A stretch of DNA of 64,000 nt, taken from the NCBI RefSeq assembly GCF_005491705.1, contig NZ_CP028092.1, forward strand, positions 2,108,001 to 2,172,000, written 5' to 3'. The stretch comes from Pontibacter sp. SGAir0037 (GTDB lineage Bacteria; Bacteroidota; Bacteroidia; Cytophagales; Hymenobacteraceae). A program made the translations under genes and the position numbers. Each line of letters opens with the position of its first letter. Within the stretch, counting starts at the first letter, position 1. The notes below the pieces were generated by a model. It saw only the letters and a program-made list of their open reading frames with translations. It was not told the origin of the DNA and did no database searches. This document shows, piece after piece, positions 45,438-53,246 of the stretch.

Positions 45438-46349
45438 TTATTTCACCTTTGCCCGCTTTACCAGGTAAGAGTAGAGCACCTTGTCGAAGGGTTCCAGTAT
45501 ATCAACCGGAACAAAGTCTATCTTGTACTGGCCGCATTTAAGGGCAAGCTCCTTTTTATAGCTTTCTACAGCCGCCTGGTAATGCTCTTTTACCTGCGAG
45601 GGTTGCAGTTTTAGTTCCTGCCCTGTTTCCACATCCACGAACACGTAAGGGCGCTCCGAGAAGTCAAATTCTTCCTCGGTTTTACGATCCATCACATGGA
45701 AAATAAGCACCTCGTGCTTCTGATGTTTCAGGTGTTGCAAACCAGCAAAAATGGCATCACTGTTATCGTAGCGGCCCAGCATATCGCTAAAGATCACCAC
45801 TAGCGACCGTTTCGGAATCTGCTGAGCGATCTGGTGTATCACGAAAGGCACATCGGTACCGGCCGGTACAGGTTTACTCTCCAGTTGCTGCTGCAACAAG
45901 AGCAGGAGCGTGTGCAGGTGCGAGGCCGTAGAGCGCACCGGCGATTGCAGCAGGATCTTATCTGAGAAGGTAACCAGCCCTACTGCATCGCGCTGTTTCC
46001 GAAGCAGCGTAGCCAGTGCCGCTGCGCATAAAGCCGAAAAGGTAATTTTGCCGTTATTCTCGGTAGGATAATACATCGAAGGAGAAACATCCAGCAAAAT
46101 ATGGCAGCGCAGGTTGGTTTCTTCTTCGTAGCGCTTTACAAAAAGCTTATCGGTGCGGGCAAAAACCTTCCAGTCGATGTGCCGGGTACTTTCACCGCTG
46201 TTGTAGAGGCGGTGCTCCGAAAACTCAACCGAAAAACCATGGTAAGGTGACTGATGCAGCCCTGTAATAAACCCCTCCACTAATTGCTTTGCCAGAAATT
46301 CCATGTTCTCGAATTTCTGTACATCGGCCAGGGTGAGGGGTTTCTTCAT
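45438..46349 (-). CDS. DUF58 protein with a von Willebrand-like fold
   Basis: 303-residue cytosolic protein from the ATG at 46349 (MKKPLTLADVQKFENM); a TTG three codons earlier is less likely. The DUF58 core begins STRHIDWKVFARTDKLFVKR, followed by the MIDAS-like DVSPSM (DxSxS) of a vWA-like domain and SLVVIFSDMLGRYDNSD. These proteins usually work with MoxR AAA+ ATPases in Bat-like clusters, but no MoxR is nearby. It is 12 bases downstream of RlpA. Confidence 0.88.
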   Translation of the reverse strand: MKKPLTLADVQKFENMEFLAKQLVEGFITGLHQSPYHGFSVEFSEHRLYNSGESTRHIDWKVFARTDKLFVKRYEEETNLRCHILLDVSPSMYYPTENNGKITFSALCAAALATLLRKQRDAVGLVTFSDKILLQSPVRSTASHLHTLLLLLQQQLESKPVPAGTDVPFVIHQIAQQIPKRSLVVIFSDMLGRYDNSDAIFAGLQHLKHQKHEVLIFHVMDRKTEEEFDFSERPYVFVDVETGQELKLQPSQVKEHYQAAVESYKKELALKCGQYKIDFVPVDILEPFDKVLYSYLVKRAKVK

Positions 46350-46361
46350 AACAGGCAAAGG

Positions 46362-46775
46362 TTAAAGTTTTACAGCTGCTGTTTCTGAAACGGCCAGAGG
46401 CGCTTCTTGTTGCTCCGGCTCCATTTTTTTAACCTCTTTAAGCTTAACCGGGGCTACGCCCGCCCGCACGAGTCCTATTTCCCGGGCAGCAGCTCTCGAC
46501 ACATCAATTATCGTGTGCCGCTTGCGGGCCATGCGATCGTTGATCCGGACCACTACACTTTTACCATTGTCGGTGTTGGTTACCTTTACCAGCGTGTTAA
46601 ACGGTAAAGTGGCATGGGCTGCTGTAAAAAGGGTTTTGTCGTAGCGTTCTCCGCTGGAGGTGCGCTGGCCCTGCATCCTATCAGAATAGAAAGAGGCCTT
46701 GCCATTGGCCTGATAGGGGCTTGCATCTAAGAAGAGCGAAAGCAGGGATACTAGTATAAGAGAACATAAATTCAT
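46362..46775 (-). CDS. RlpA-like septal ring lytic transglycosylase (double-psi barrel)
   Basis: 137-residue exported protein. A signal peptide (MNLCSLILVSLLSLFLDASPYQ) is followed by the double-psi beta-barrel: GKASFYSDRMQGQRTSSGER, AHATLPFNTLVKVTN and VVRINDRMARKRHTIIDVSR, with the Asp of the RINDR/IDVS sites. There is no SPOR domain, so this is the short form, and the last ~25 residues are Glu/Ala-rich. The family cuts peptidoglycan strands lacking stem peptides. It is cotranscribed with DUF58 (12-base gap). Confidence 0.92.
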   Translation of the reverse strand: MNLCSLILVSLLSLFLDASPYQANGKASFYSDRMQGQRTSSGERYDKTLFTAAHATLPFNTLVKVTNTDNGKSVVVRINDRMARKRHTIIDVSRAAAREIGLVRAGVAPVKLKEVKKMEPEQQEAPLAVSETAAVKL

Positions 46776-46906
46776 GATATACTATTTTTGGTGCAGCTAC
46801 AAAGATATAGTTATTTATTTATGAAATTTTAAATTCAAAAATTTTTATATATCGGAACAATATGTTACTTTTAGGTTCACAAGTTGAATTTAACGTCTAT
46901 TAAACG
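46776..46906. promoter_or_regulatory. AT-rich divergent promoter region, rlpA / DUF3276
   Basis: 131 bases, strongly AT-rich. CAAAGATA at 46800-46807 is a perfect -7 box (TATCTTTG) on the minus strand for rlpA. No -33 element sits at the right spacing, so only the region is called. Confidence 0.4.
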
Positions 46907-47236
46907 GTGGAAGAGAACAACGAAAAAGCAGAGATTTATTCCCAAAGAGTTAGAGCCGGGAAAAGAACGTATTTCTTTGATGTGAAGTCAACTCGCTCGA
47001 ACGACTACTATGTGACCATCACAGAAAGTAAAAGAAAGTTCAAAGACGAGACTTTCTCATACGAGAAACACAAGATTTTCCTTTACAAGGAGGATTTCGT
47101 GAAATTTATGGAGGCTTTACAGGGCACAATTGATCACGTTAAATCAGAATTGCTGACAGAAGAAGCCCTGGCTGCACTTGAGGCACCTGTGTCTGAAACT
47201 GAACCGTCTTTCGACGACGAGCTGAAGTGGGAGTAG
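46907..47236 (+). CDS. DUF3276 / PUR-alpha-like nucleic-acid-binding protein
   Basis: 109-residue protein of the Bacteroidota DUF3276 group, related to PUR-family single-strand nucleic-acid binders. Conserved segments are YSQRVRAGKRTYFFDVKSTR, DYYVTITESKRKF and KHKIFLYKEDFVKFMEAL. An in-frame TAA lies two codons before, so the start is the GTG at 46907. The tail is acidic. The partner or target nucleic acid is unknown. A perfect 34-base palindromic terminator follows. Confidence 0.88.
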   Translation: MEENNEKAEIYSQRVRAGKRTYFFDVKSTRSNDYYVTITESKRKFKDETFSYEKHKIFLYKEDFVKFMEALQGTIDHVKSELLTEEALAALEAPVSETEPSFDDELKWE

Positions 47237-47270
47237 TTCACCCTATCCTACTCAGGTAGCGATATTTTAA

Positions 47271-47304
47271 ACAAGAGCCTGTAGATGCATCTACAGGCTC
47301 TTGT
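47271..47304. terminator. Perfect palindromic hairpin terminator
   Basis: A 34-base perfect palindrome, from ACAAGAGCCTG to its complement CAGGCTCTTGT, centred on GATGCATC. It lies 35 bases after the DUF3276 stop and is followed by CATTTT. Confidence 0.8.
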
Positions 47305-47548
47305 CATTTTAGAAAATCCCCATTCCTCCTGCTTCTGCCTACCATGCACCGAAAGCACACCAAGCTGCGCCTGTTAACCCACTGCATGAGCTGGGCGTGC
47401 AATCCAGGCTATTATCCCGATCCTGATTTAAGCCAACAGACAGGCATTCCCTCATGCTGTTCCATAATTTGGTGAAGGGCACGTGCTTCTGGCGTGCCGC
47501 GTAAACTTAATTGTTGTATATTTGCAGCCTGAAATAAAAATTTAAAGA
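47305..47548. promoter_or_regulatory. Intergenic region with a -7 box for ychF
   Basis: About 240 bases with no coding frame. TATATTTG at 47517-47524 is a perfect TAnnTTTG box and places the start of transcription about 18 bases before the ychF ATG. No clear TTTG -33 box is at 19-21 bases. Confidence 0.5.
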
Positions 47549-48646
47549 ATGGGACTCAGATGCGGAATCGTTGGACTGCCAAACGTTGGTAAGTCTACTT
47601 TATTCAACGCTATTTCTAACGCTAAGGCAGAATCTGCCAACTATCCATTTTGCACCATAGAGCCTAACGTTGGTGTAATAACTGTGCCGGACGAACGCCT
47701 TCAGATTCTGGAGGATCTGGTGCACCCCGAGCGTGTACTGCCAACTGTTATTGAGTTTGTTGATATTGCCGGACTTGTGAAGGGGGCCAGCAAGGGCGAA
47801 GGTCTGGGAAATAAATTCCTGGCCAATATACGCGAGGTGGATGCCATTATTCACGTAGTGCGCTGCTTCGACGATCCGAACATTGTACACGTGGCCGGTA
47901 AAGTAGATCCTATTTCTGATAAAGAGATTATTGATACGGAGCTGCAGTTAAAGGACCTGGAATCAGTTGAGAAAAAGCTACTGAAAGTACAGCGCACCGC
48001 CAAAGCAGGTGATGCTAAAGCCAAGAAAGAATTCGCCAGTCTGGAGAAGTATAAAAACCACCTGGAGGCCGGGTTAAACGCACGCAGCCTGGATGTTACA
48101 GAAGATGATCTGGAAGCTGTGGAAGACCTGAACCTCCTAACAGCCAAGCCTGTGATTTATGCAGCTAACGTAGACGAGGACTCTATGAACTCTGGTAATG
48201 CGTTTTCTAAAACCCTGGAGGAGCACGTGAAAAACGAGAATGCACAGGTGGTTCTGATATCTGCCTCCATCGAAGCTCAGATTGCGGAACTCACTGATCC
48301 GGAAGAAAAAGAAATGTTCCTGGCAGAGTACGGCTTAAAAGAATCTGGCCTGAATAAACTGATCCGTGCTTCTTACGAGTTGCTTAACCTGATCACATAC
48401 TTTACGGCAGGTGTAAAAGAAGTTCGTGCCTGGACGATTGGCAGAGGCTGGAAAGCACCTCAGGCGGCCGGTGTCATCCACTCGGATTTTGAGAAAGGCT
48501 TTATTCGTGCCGAGGTTATTAAATTAAAAGACTACCAGGAGTTTAAAACCGAAGCCAAAATAAAAGAGGCCGGTAAAATGGCGGTGGAAGGGAAAGACTA
48601 CGTGGTTCAGGATGGCGACATCATGCACTTCCGTTTCAACGTATAG
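47549..48646 (+). CDS. ychF: Redox-regulated ATPase YchF (Obg-like)
   Basis: 365-residue universally conserved ribosome-associated ATPase. The P-loop is in [40 protein letters not shown] is the G2/switch region, and an ATP-type base-recognition sequence replaces NKxD. The C-terminal TGS domain starts near residue 280 ([19 protein letters not shown]) and includes [13 protein letters not shown]. Length matches the family exactly. Confidence 0.97.
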   Translation: MGLRCGIVGLPNVGKSTLFNAISNAKAESANYPFCTIEPNVGVITVPDERLQILEDLVHPERVLPTVIEFVDIAGLVKGASKGEGLGNKFLANIREVDAIIHVVRCFDDPNIVHVAGKVDPISDKEIIDTELQLKDLESVEKKLLKVQRTAKAGDAKAKKEFASLEKYKNHLEAGLNARSLDVTEDDLEAVEDLNLLTAKPVIYAANVDEDSMNSGNAFSKTLEEHVKNENAQVVLISASIEAQIAELTDPEEKEMFLAEYGLKESGLNKLIRASYELLNLITYFTAGVKEVRAWTIGRGWKAPQAAGVIHSDFEKGFIRAEVIKLKDYQEFKTEAKIKEAGKMAVEGKDYVVQDGDIMHFRFNV

Positions 48647-48665
48647 TAAATTTTTTCTATAGTAG

Positions 48666-48691
48666 AAAAGGCGGGTTAATACCCGCCTTTT
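48666..48691 (+). terminator. Rho-independent terminator after ychF
   Basis: Stem AAAAGGCGGGT / ACCCGCCTTTT with a TAAT loop, 20 bases after the stop codon and followed by more T residues (TTTTTTG). Confidence 0.92.
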
Positions 48692-48735
48692 TTGTTTCTG
48701 ATAATAATAATGGTGCCAACCAGCTGTGGTTCATC

Positions 48736-50052
48736 TTACCTTTTGTTAAAATAAACTTCGTCATAGCCAATCAGCAGATCGGCCCTGGAACCCGGCGGGC
48801 GGTAATAGATCAGCACATCATACGCATTGCCTGTGCTGAAATGGCTGCCCTCAAAATAAGCGGCATCAGCTTCTGAACTGGCATTGGGTTTAAAGCCATA
48901 GTAATAATTGTAGTAACCCTGCTTCAGTAATACCCTGCCCCTATACGCATTACGCTCTGTGTCGTAGCGCAAACGATAGGTATCGGACAAGCGGTAATCG
49001 TTAAAAGCTCCCAGCAGGTATACAGCTCCATTCGGCACCTCTTCTTCTCTTAATTCGAAATTCACCCAGGTATAATCCGCATTTACCATGGCATTCCCAT
49101 ACTCCCGGTTTCCATAAACCTGCTTTCCATCGGTATCGGGTTCCTGGCTGTAAACACCGCCCTGGCGGCTCCTGTTGGGCTCCAGCTGCACCTCAACAGG
49201 ACTAACTTCTGTGTTAATATTAACTACCCCCACGCCATTGAATCGTATACTGCGGGTATCGAAAGGGCGAAATTCGCTCAAGCCCAGGAAATGATCTTTG
49301 GCTTCAAAGAAAGTATACTCCAGCCGTGCCTGGTCATCCCGCACAAAGGTTGGCCTCGGGTAAGTTTTAACATTATCCCAGCGGTGGTTCTGCCGCATCA
49401 CCGCAATTATTTCCTGCGAAGGGTTTACTAACGGATAATCTTTGTAGAACACATTAAACTCGACCGGCTGTCGTGCCGCCCTGCCTGCAGGACCTGTTGG
49501 TGTTCCCAGTTTCGCTACCACCGTTACCAGTTCATCGTAAACGAGTAAGCGTCGTGTAAGCAGCAGGTTGCCTCCCTCCTCCGTTACCTGCAACAGGTAA
49601 TTGCCACTCAACTTTACCTTTGGTATTTCAAACTGATAATGCACATAAGGTACCCGGGTGTTTACCGAACTCTGCACCTCATTGATAAAAAATTCGTTGA
49701 ACTGGTTCAGGTACTGCGTTTCGGTTAGCACAGATGGAGTCCAGTCGGCATTGCAGTGAATTATTTTAGCCACCAGCCGCTGCGGCCCCACATGCAGCCG
49801 GTCAAACTCCAATACCATAGACTGCTGCTGGCGCAGCGAAACCACGGGCGGCTCTAGGTACTGATCTGCCGTACCGGTTGCTACATAGCACTGCACCGAC
49901 TGCACACTCTGGTCGTAGGTATAGTCTTCGTAGCGAATGGCTGTTTGCGTTGCCCCTGTTGCTCCTCCCTGCTGTTCGATCGGCACACAAGCCACCATGC
50001 CCGCAGAAAGAAGTGCTGTAAGAAATAAAGTATAAGCTGTTTTTGATATCAT
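48736..50052 (-). CDS. DUF5103 protein (type IX secretion plug-like), exported
   Basis: 438-residue lipoprotein-like exported protein. The signal MISKTAYTLFLTALLSAGMVAC gives a lipobox Cys at residue 22. Family landmarks are SVQCYVATGTADQYLEPPVV, LVAKIIHCNADWTPSVLTE, YLNQFNEFFINEVQSSVNT, and YHRWDN-like RQNHRWDNVKTYPRP. The DUF5103 family is the one to which the T9SS 'Plug' protein, which closes the SprA channel, belongs. The rest is a C-terminal Ig-like region (GAVYLLGAFNDYRLSDTYRL). No other T9SS gene is in the window, so secretion function is inferred from the family. Confidence 0.8.
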   Translation of the reverse strand: MISKTAYTLFLTALLSAGMVACVPIEQQGGATGATQTAIRYEDYTYDQSVQSVQCYVATGTADQYLEPPVVSLRQQQSMVLEFDRLHVGPQRLVAKIIHCNADWTPSVLTETQYLNQFNEFFINEVQSSVNTRVPYVHYQFEIPKVKLSGNYLLQVTEEGGNLLLTRRLLVYDELVTVVAKLGTPTGPAGRAARQPVEFNVFYKDYPLVNPSQEIIAVMRQNHRWDNVKTYPRPTFVRDDQARLEYTFFEAKDHFLGLSEFRPFDTRSIRFNGVGVVNINTEVSPVEVQLEPNRSRQGGVYSQEPDTDGKQVYGNREYGNAMVNADYTWVNFELREEEVPNGAVYLLGAFNDYRLSDTYRLRYDTERNAYRGRVLLKQGYYNYYYGFKPNASSEADAAYFEGSHFSTGNAYDVLIYYRPPGSRADLLIGYDEVYFNKR

Positions 50053-50214
50053 TTATAAACCCAGGTAATCGTGAATATCCGCCTAAGATAGTTAAATAAA
50101 TTTTAACGGAATGCCTGCACTGGGAGGTGAAGCTGATATAAGAGCGGAGCAAGTTCTATTGTTTTACATTTCTAAACTGGCGAAGGCTTGTCTTATTCTA
50201 GCCTATACTTCTGT

Positions 50215-51570
50215 CTAAAACTTCAATATAAACTTTGTTCCCTGCCCCAGTTCCGACTGCACCGATATACTGCCTTTGTGCAGGCGCATGATCTGGCGGG
50301 AAAGGCTTAAACCTATTCCGGAACCTGTTTTCTTGGTTGTGAAAAAGGGTACAAATATCTTAGACATAGCTTCCGGTGTCATGCCTGAACCGTTGTCGGC
50401 TATTGCAATGTTAATGCGACTACGCTCATCGTGAAAGGCTGTGATCGTGATCAGGCCGTTCTCCTGCTCTTTTACGGCTTCTGCGGCATTCTTCACCAGG
50501 TTTATGAGTACCTGCTCTATCATGGCTCTATCAGCGGAGAGCAGCAGATGCTGTGAAGGTACTTTTACTACTAACGTTACCTGTTTTTCTGCCAGCTGTT
50601 CTCTTAACAGCATTTTAGTTTCCTGCAGCAGGTCTGCCACGTTAAACAAGCTTTGTTTGGGAGTGGCAATGGTGGTCAGGTTGCGGAAATCGTTTACAAA
50701 GCGAATAAGGCCGTCGCTTCTGCGGCTAATGGTGTGCAGGCACCTTCTGATTTCGGCCAGTTCCTCTTTTAGTATTGTTACTTCCTCTGCTTCGGTATCT
50801 GTAAACGCATCTACCTCCTCTCCCGCACTGGCCGACAGAGAAGCAATAGGTGTCACCGAATTCATGATCTCATGCGTCAGCACCTTAATAAGGGTGTGCC
50901 AGGCCTCCATTTCTTTTTCTTCCAGTTCGTTCTGGATGTTCTGCAACGATGCCAGCCTGATCTGATCGCCAAGCACCGAGAGTTCGATCACATGCACCGA
51001 CAGGTTAATCTGCTCCCCCCCTTTCCGGACCTGCACCAGGCTTTTGTCGCCGTGGTGCAGCTCCTGCAGCACCAGTGTTAAGGACTGGTTTTCCTGCTCC
51101 AACTCCGTTAATTGCTGTGCCTGCCCTACCTGCAGCAACTTCTTAGCGGCATTGTTCATCAGCAGTATACTGCCATCGCTTTTATAGGAAATAATGCCTA
51201 TGCCAATGTGCTGCACAATCACTTCAAAATAATGCAGATGCGCCTCTTTCTCGGCCCGCACTTCCCGGAACTTCTGCATTACCTCGTTCAGCTTGCCGGC
51301 CAGCTCTGCCTGCACCCTTCCCTCACTGGACTGGCTGAACTGCTCGGTAAAATCGTCGTATTTAATCGAATTCAGAAACTTAGACAGCTGCTTATTAATG
51401 CGCTCATGGTACCTGATAAGCAGAATAACCTGCAGCAAAACAAGTAATGCCAGTCCTATATAGGTACCCCTGTAGTCGGGGCTGAAATTGAGGCGTGAAA
51501 ACACAAAAATGGTGATAGCTAATAGCCCTACCCGTAGCAGCAGCTGAAGCCTGTAGTTTTTAAAGCGCAT
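50215..51570 (-). CDS. Sensor histidine kinase, NtrB-like
   Basis: 451-residue membrane kinase. Two N-terminal helices (about 9-26 and 34-52) are followed by a HAMP-like/linker helix and a PAS-like domain (about 105-215). The phospho-acceptor His is in LIKVLTHEIMNSVTPIASLS. ATPase motifs are VLINLVKNAAEAVKEQ (N box), IADNGSGMTPEAMSK (G1), FFTTKKTGSGIGLSLS (F/G2). It overlaps the response regulator gene by 11 bases and follows it, so the pair is coupled. The signal sensed is unknown. Confidence 0.93.
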   Translation of the reverse strand: MRFKNYRLQLLLRVGLLAITIFVFSRLNFSPDYRGTYIGLALLVLLQVILLIRYHERINKQLSKFLNSIKYDDFTEQFSQSSEGRVQAELAGKLNEVMQKFREVRAEKEAHLHYFEVIVQHIGIGIISYKSDGSILLMNNAAKKLLQVGQAQQLTELEQENQSLTLVLQELHHGDKSLVQVRKGGEQINLSVHVIELSVLGDQIRLASLQNIQNELEEKEMEAWHTLIKVLTHEIMNSVTPIASLSASAGEEVDAFTDTEAEEVTILKEELAEIRRCLHTISRRSDGLIRFVNDFRNLTTIATPKQSLFNVADLLQETKMLLREQLAEKQVTLVVKVPSQHLLLSADRAMIEQVLINLVKNAAEAVKEQENGLITITAFHDERSRINIAIADNGSGMTPEAMSKIFVPFFTTKKTGSGIGLSLSRQIMRLHKGSISVQSELGQGTKFILKF

Positions 51571-52948
51571 ACTTTTCTAACCTCCGGTACAAGGCTCCCC
51601 TCGAAAGCCCCAACTCTTTTGCTGCCTTGGAAATGTTACCATCGTGTTTTTGCATGGCGCGCTGCACCGCATCCCGTTCCAGATCATCGAGGCTTTGTGC
51701 ATCCGGTGTGGTGGTAGCGGCATGCACATTAAATTCTTCTTCCGGCATAAAGAAAAAATCGTCGGGTTGCAGTTCCCGGTTATCACTCATGATGGATGCC
51801 CGCTCCAGCACATGCTGCAGTTCCCGCACATTGCCAGGCCAGGTATACCGCTGCAGCTTTTCCAGGGCTGGTGCCGATAAGCGCTTCAGGGCTTGTTTAT
51901 ACTTTTTGGCATAAGCAGCCAGAAAGTGATCAGCGAAAAGCGGTATGTCTTCAAGGCGCTTTCGCAAAGGGGGCAGGTTCAGTTCTACGGTATTGATGCG
52001 GTAAAGCAGGTCCTGGCGGAATTCGTTCCGCTGCACCATTTCCCGCAAGGGCATATTGGTGGCGCAAATCAGGCGAATGTTTACAGGTATGGGTTTGTTA
52101 GTGCCTACCCGTATGATTTCGCGCCGCTGCAGTACCGTGAGCAGTTTAGCCTGCAGCGAAGGCGAAAGATTGCCGATCTCATCTAAGAAAAGGGTGCCTC
52201 CGTTTGCAGCTTCTATCCTGCCGATCCGGTCTTCTTTGGCATCGGTAAAGGCTCCTTTCTTATGCCCGAACAGTTCACTCTCGAAAAGAGATTCGGTAAT
52301 GGCCCCCATGTCCACTGTAATGAATATTTTATCGGCCCGGGAAGAGCGCTGATGTATAGTACGCGCAATTACTTCTTTACCTGTACCGTTTTCGCCTAGC
52401 AGCAGAATATCGGCGTCGGTGCGGGCCACTTTATCTATGATTAAAAACAGGTTGCGCATAGCACCACTCTGCCCGGTAAGAATCTCCTGTTCCGGGCTTA
52501 AAGCAGCCGAGAGTGTTTTGTTCACTTCCTTCAGCTGGCTAACTTCTTTGTAAGAGCTCTTCAGTTTGGAGGCAGCCGATAGCGTAGCCAGCAGCTTTTC
52601 ATTTTGCCAGGGCTTCAGCACGAAGTCTGTGGCCCCTTCCTTCAGGGCACGCACTGCCATCTCTACATCTCCGAAAGCGGTTATCATCACCACCACCGCC
52701 GACGGATCATACTTCAGTATCTCCTTCAGCCAGTAAAAGCCCTCCTGGCCGCTGGTGATGTCCTGGCTAAAGTTCATGTCGAGCAGAATAATATCGAACT
52801 CTTCATTAGAAACCAGGAAAGGAATCTTCTTCGGGTTCTTCTCCATCACTACTTCTTTCGCATATTTGCGAAGAAGCATCTTTGCCGAAAACAAGATGTC
52901 CTCGTTGTCGTCAATCACCAGTATGCGGCCCAGTTGCTGTTCTTCCAT
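51560..52948 (-). CDS. Sigma-54-dependent response regulator (NtrC family)
   Basis: 462-residue activator of RpoN promoters; the ATG at 52948 (MEEQQLGRILVIDDNED) is preferred to a TTG six codons upstream. Receiver domain (about 8-125): VIDDNEDILFSA, with the phospho-acceptor Asp in DIILLDMNFSQD and Lys in FVLKPWQNEK. The AAA+ domain (about 155-395) has Walker A GENGTGKEVIART, then GHKKGAFTDA and the Walker B region GTLFLDEIGNLSP. The sigma-54 contact loop reads GAFTDA instead of GAFTGA, a common variant in this phylum. The C-terminal Fis-like HTH is ISKAAKELGLSRGALYRRLE. It is divergent from the first permease, whose promoter carries a -24/-12 box. Confidence 0.95.
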   Translation of the reverse strand: MEEQQLGRILVIDDNEDILFSAKMLLRKYAKEVVMEKNPKKIPFLVSNEEFDIILLDMNFSQDITSGQEGFYWLKEILKYDPSAVVVMITAFGDVEMAVRALKEGATDFVLKPWQNEKLLATLSAASKLKSSYKEVSQLKEVNKTLSAALSPEQEILTGQSGAMRNLFLIIDKVARTDADILLLGENGTGKEVIARTIHQRSSRADKIFITVDMGAITESLFESELFGHKKGAFTDAKEDRIGRIEAANGGTLFLDEIGNLSPSLQAKLLTVLQRREIIRVGTNKPIPVNIRLICATNMPLREMVQRNEFRQDLLYRINTVELNLPPLRKRLEDIPLFADHFLAAYAKKYKQALKRLSAPALEKLQRYTWPGNVRELQHVLERASIMSDNRELQPDDFFFMPEEEFNVHAATTTPDAQSLDDLERDAVQRAMQKHDGNISKAAKELGLSRGALYRRLEKYAL

Positions 52949-53105
52949 AGGTTGTTTCAGATACAATAGTTAAGATGCCAGACACCAGCTTTCGGAATTG
53001 TGCTGTGCCTTACACAGCTGCTCCCTAAAAATATTGTGCCAGTTAAATATTTACCTAAAATAGGCAAAAAAGGAGGAATTATACCAGCGTTTACTGTTCA
53101 GCCGT

Positions 53106-53131
53106 GGACATAAATTGTCCGCCAATGGACA
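53106..53131 (+). promoter_or_regulatory. Putative enhancer (upstream activator sequence) for the NtrC-type regulator
   Basis: GGACA (53106-53110), TGTCC (53116-53120) and GGACA (53127-53131) form two overlapping inverted repeats, GGACA-N5-TGTCC and TGTCC-N6-GGACA. The second dyad is centred about 60 bases upstream of the -24 box and about 90 from the expected transcript start. That is a normal position for a sigma-54 activator site. Confidence 0.65.
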
Positions 53132-53183
53132 CTCGTTCGCCTATGCCTGTGCCCTGAACAGCCAAAAAACTATATTTAGCCTT

Positions 53184-53200
53184 TTGGCATAGCAATGGCA
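53184..53200 (+). promoter_or_regulatory. Sigma-54 (-24/-12) promoter of the permease genes
   Basis: TTGGCATAGCAATGGCA fits YTGGCAC-N-TTGCW with the invariant GG and GC exactly 10 bases apart (53186-53187 and 53198-53199). The main mismatches are T for C after TGGCA and G for the T before GC. It lies about 50 bases before the first permease ATG and faces it, next to a sigma-54 activator gene. Confidence 0.75.
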
Positions 53201-53246
53201 TGCGATAAAGCAGATCCTTTGTTGTATACCATTCTAAACCTGTACT

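Noticed and set aside
53020..53050. A second -24-type box (CTGGCACA) on the minus strand for the regulator gene
   Set aside because: The -24 half is a good match, but the base pair 10 bases on is TT, not GC, so the -12 part is missing.
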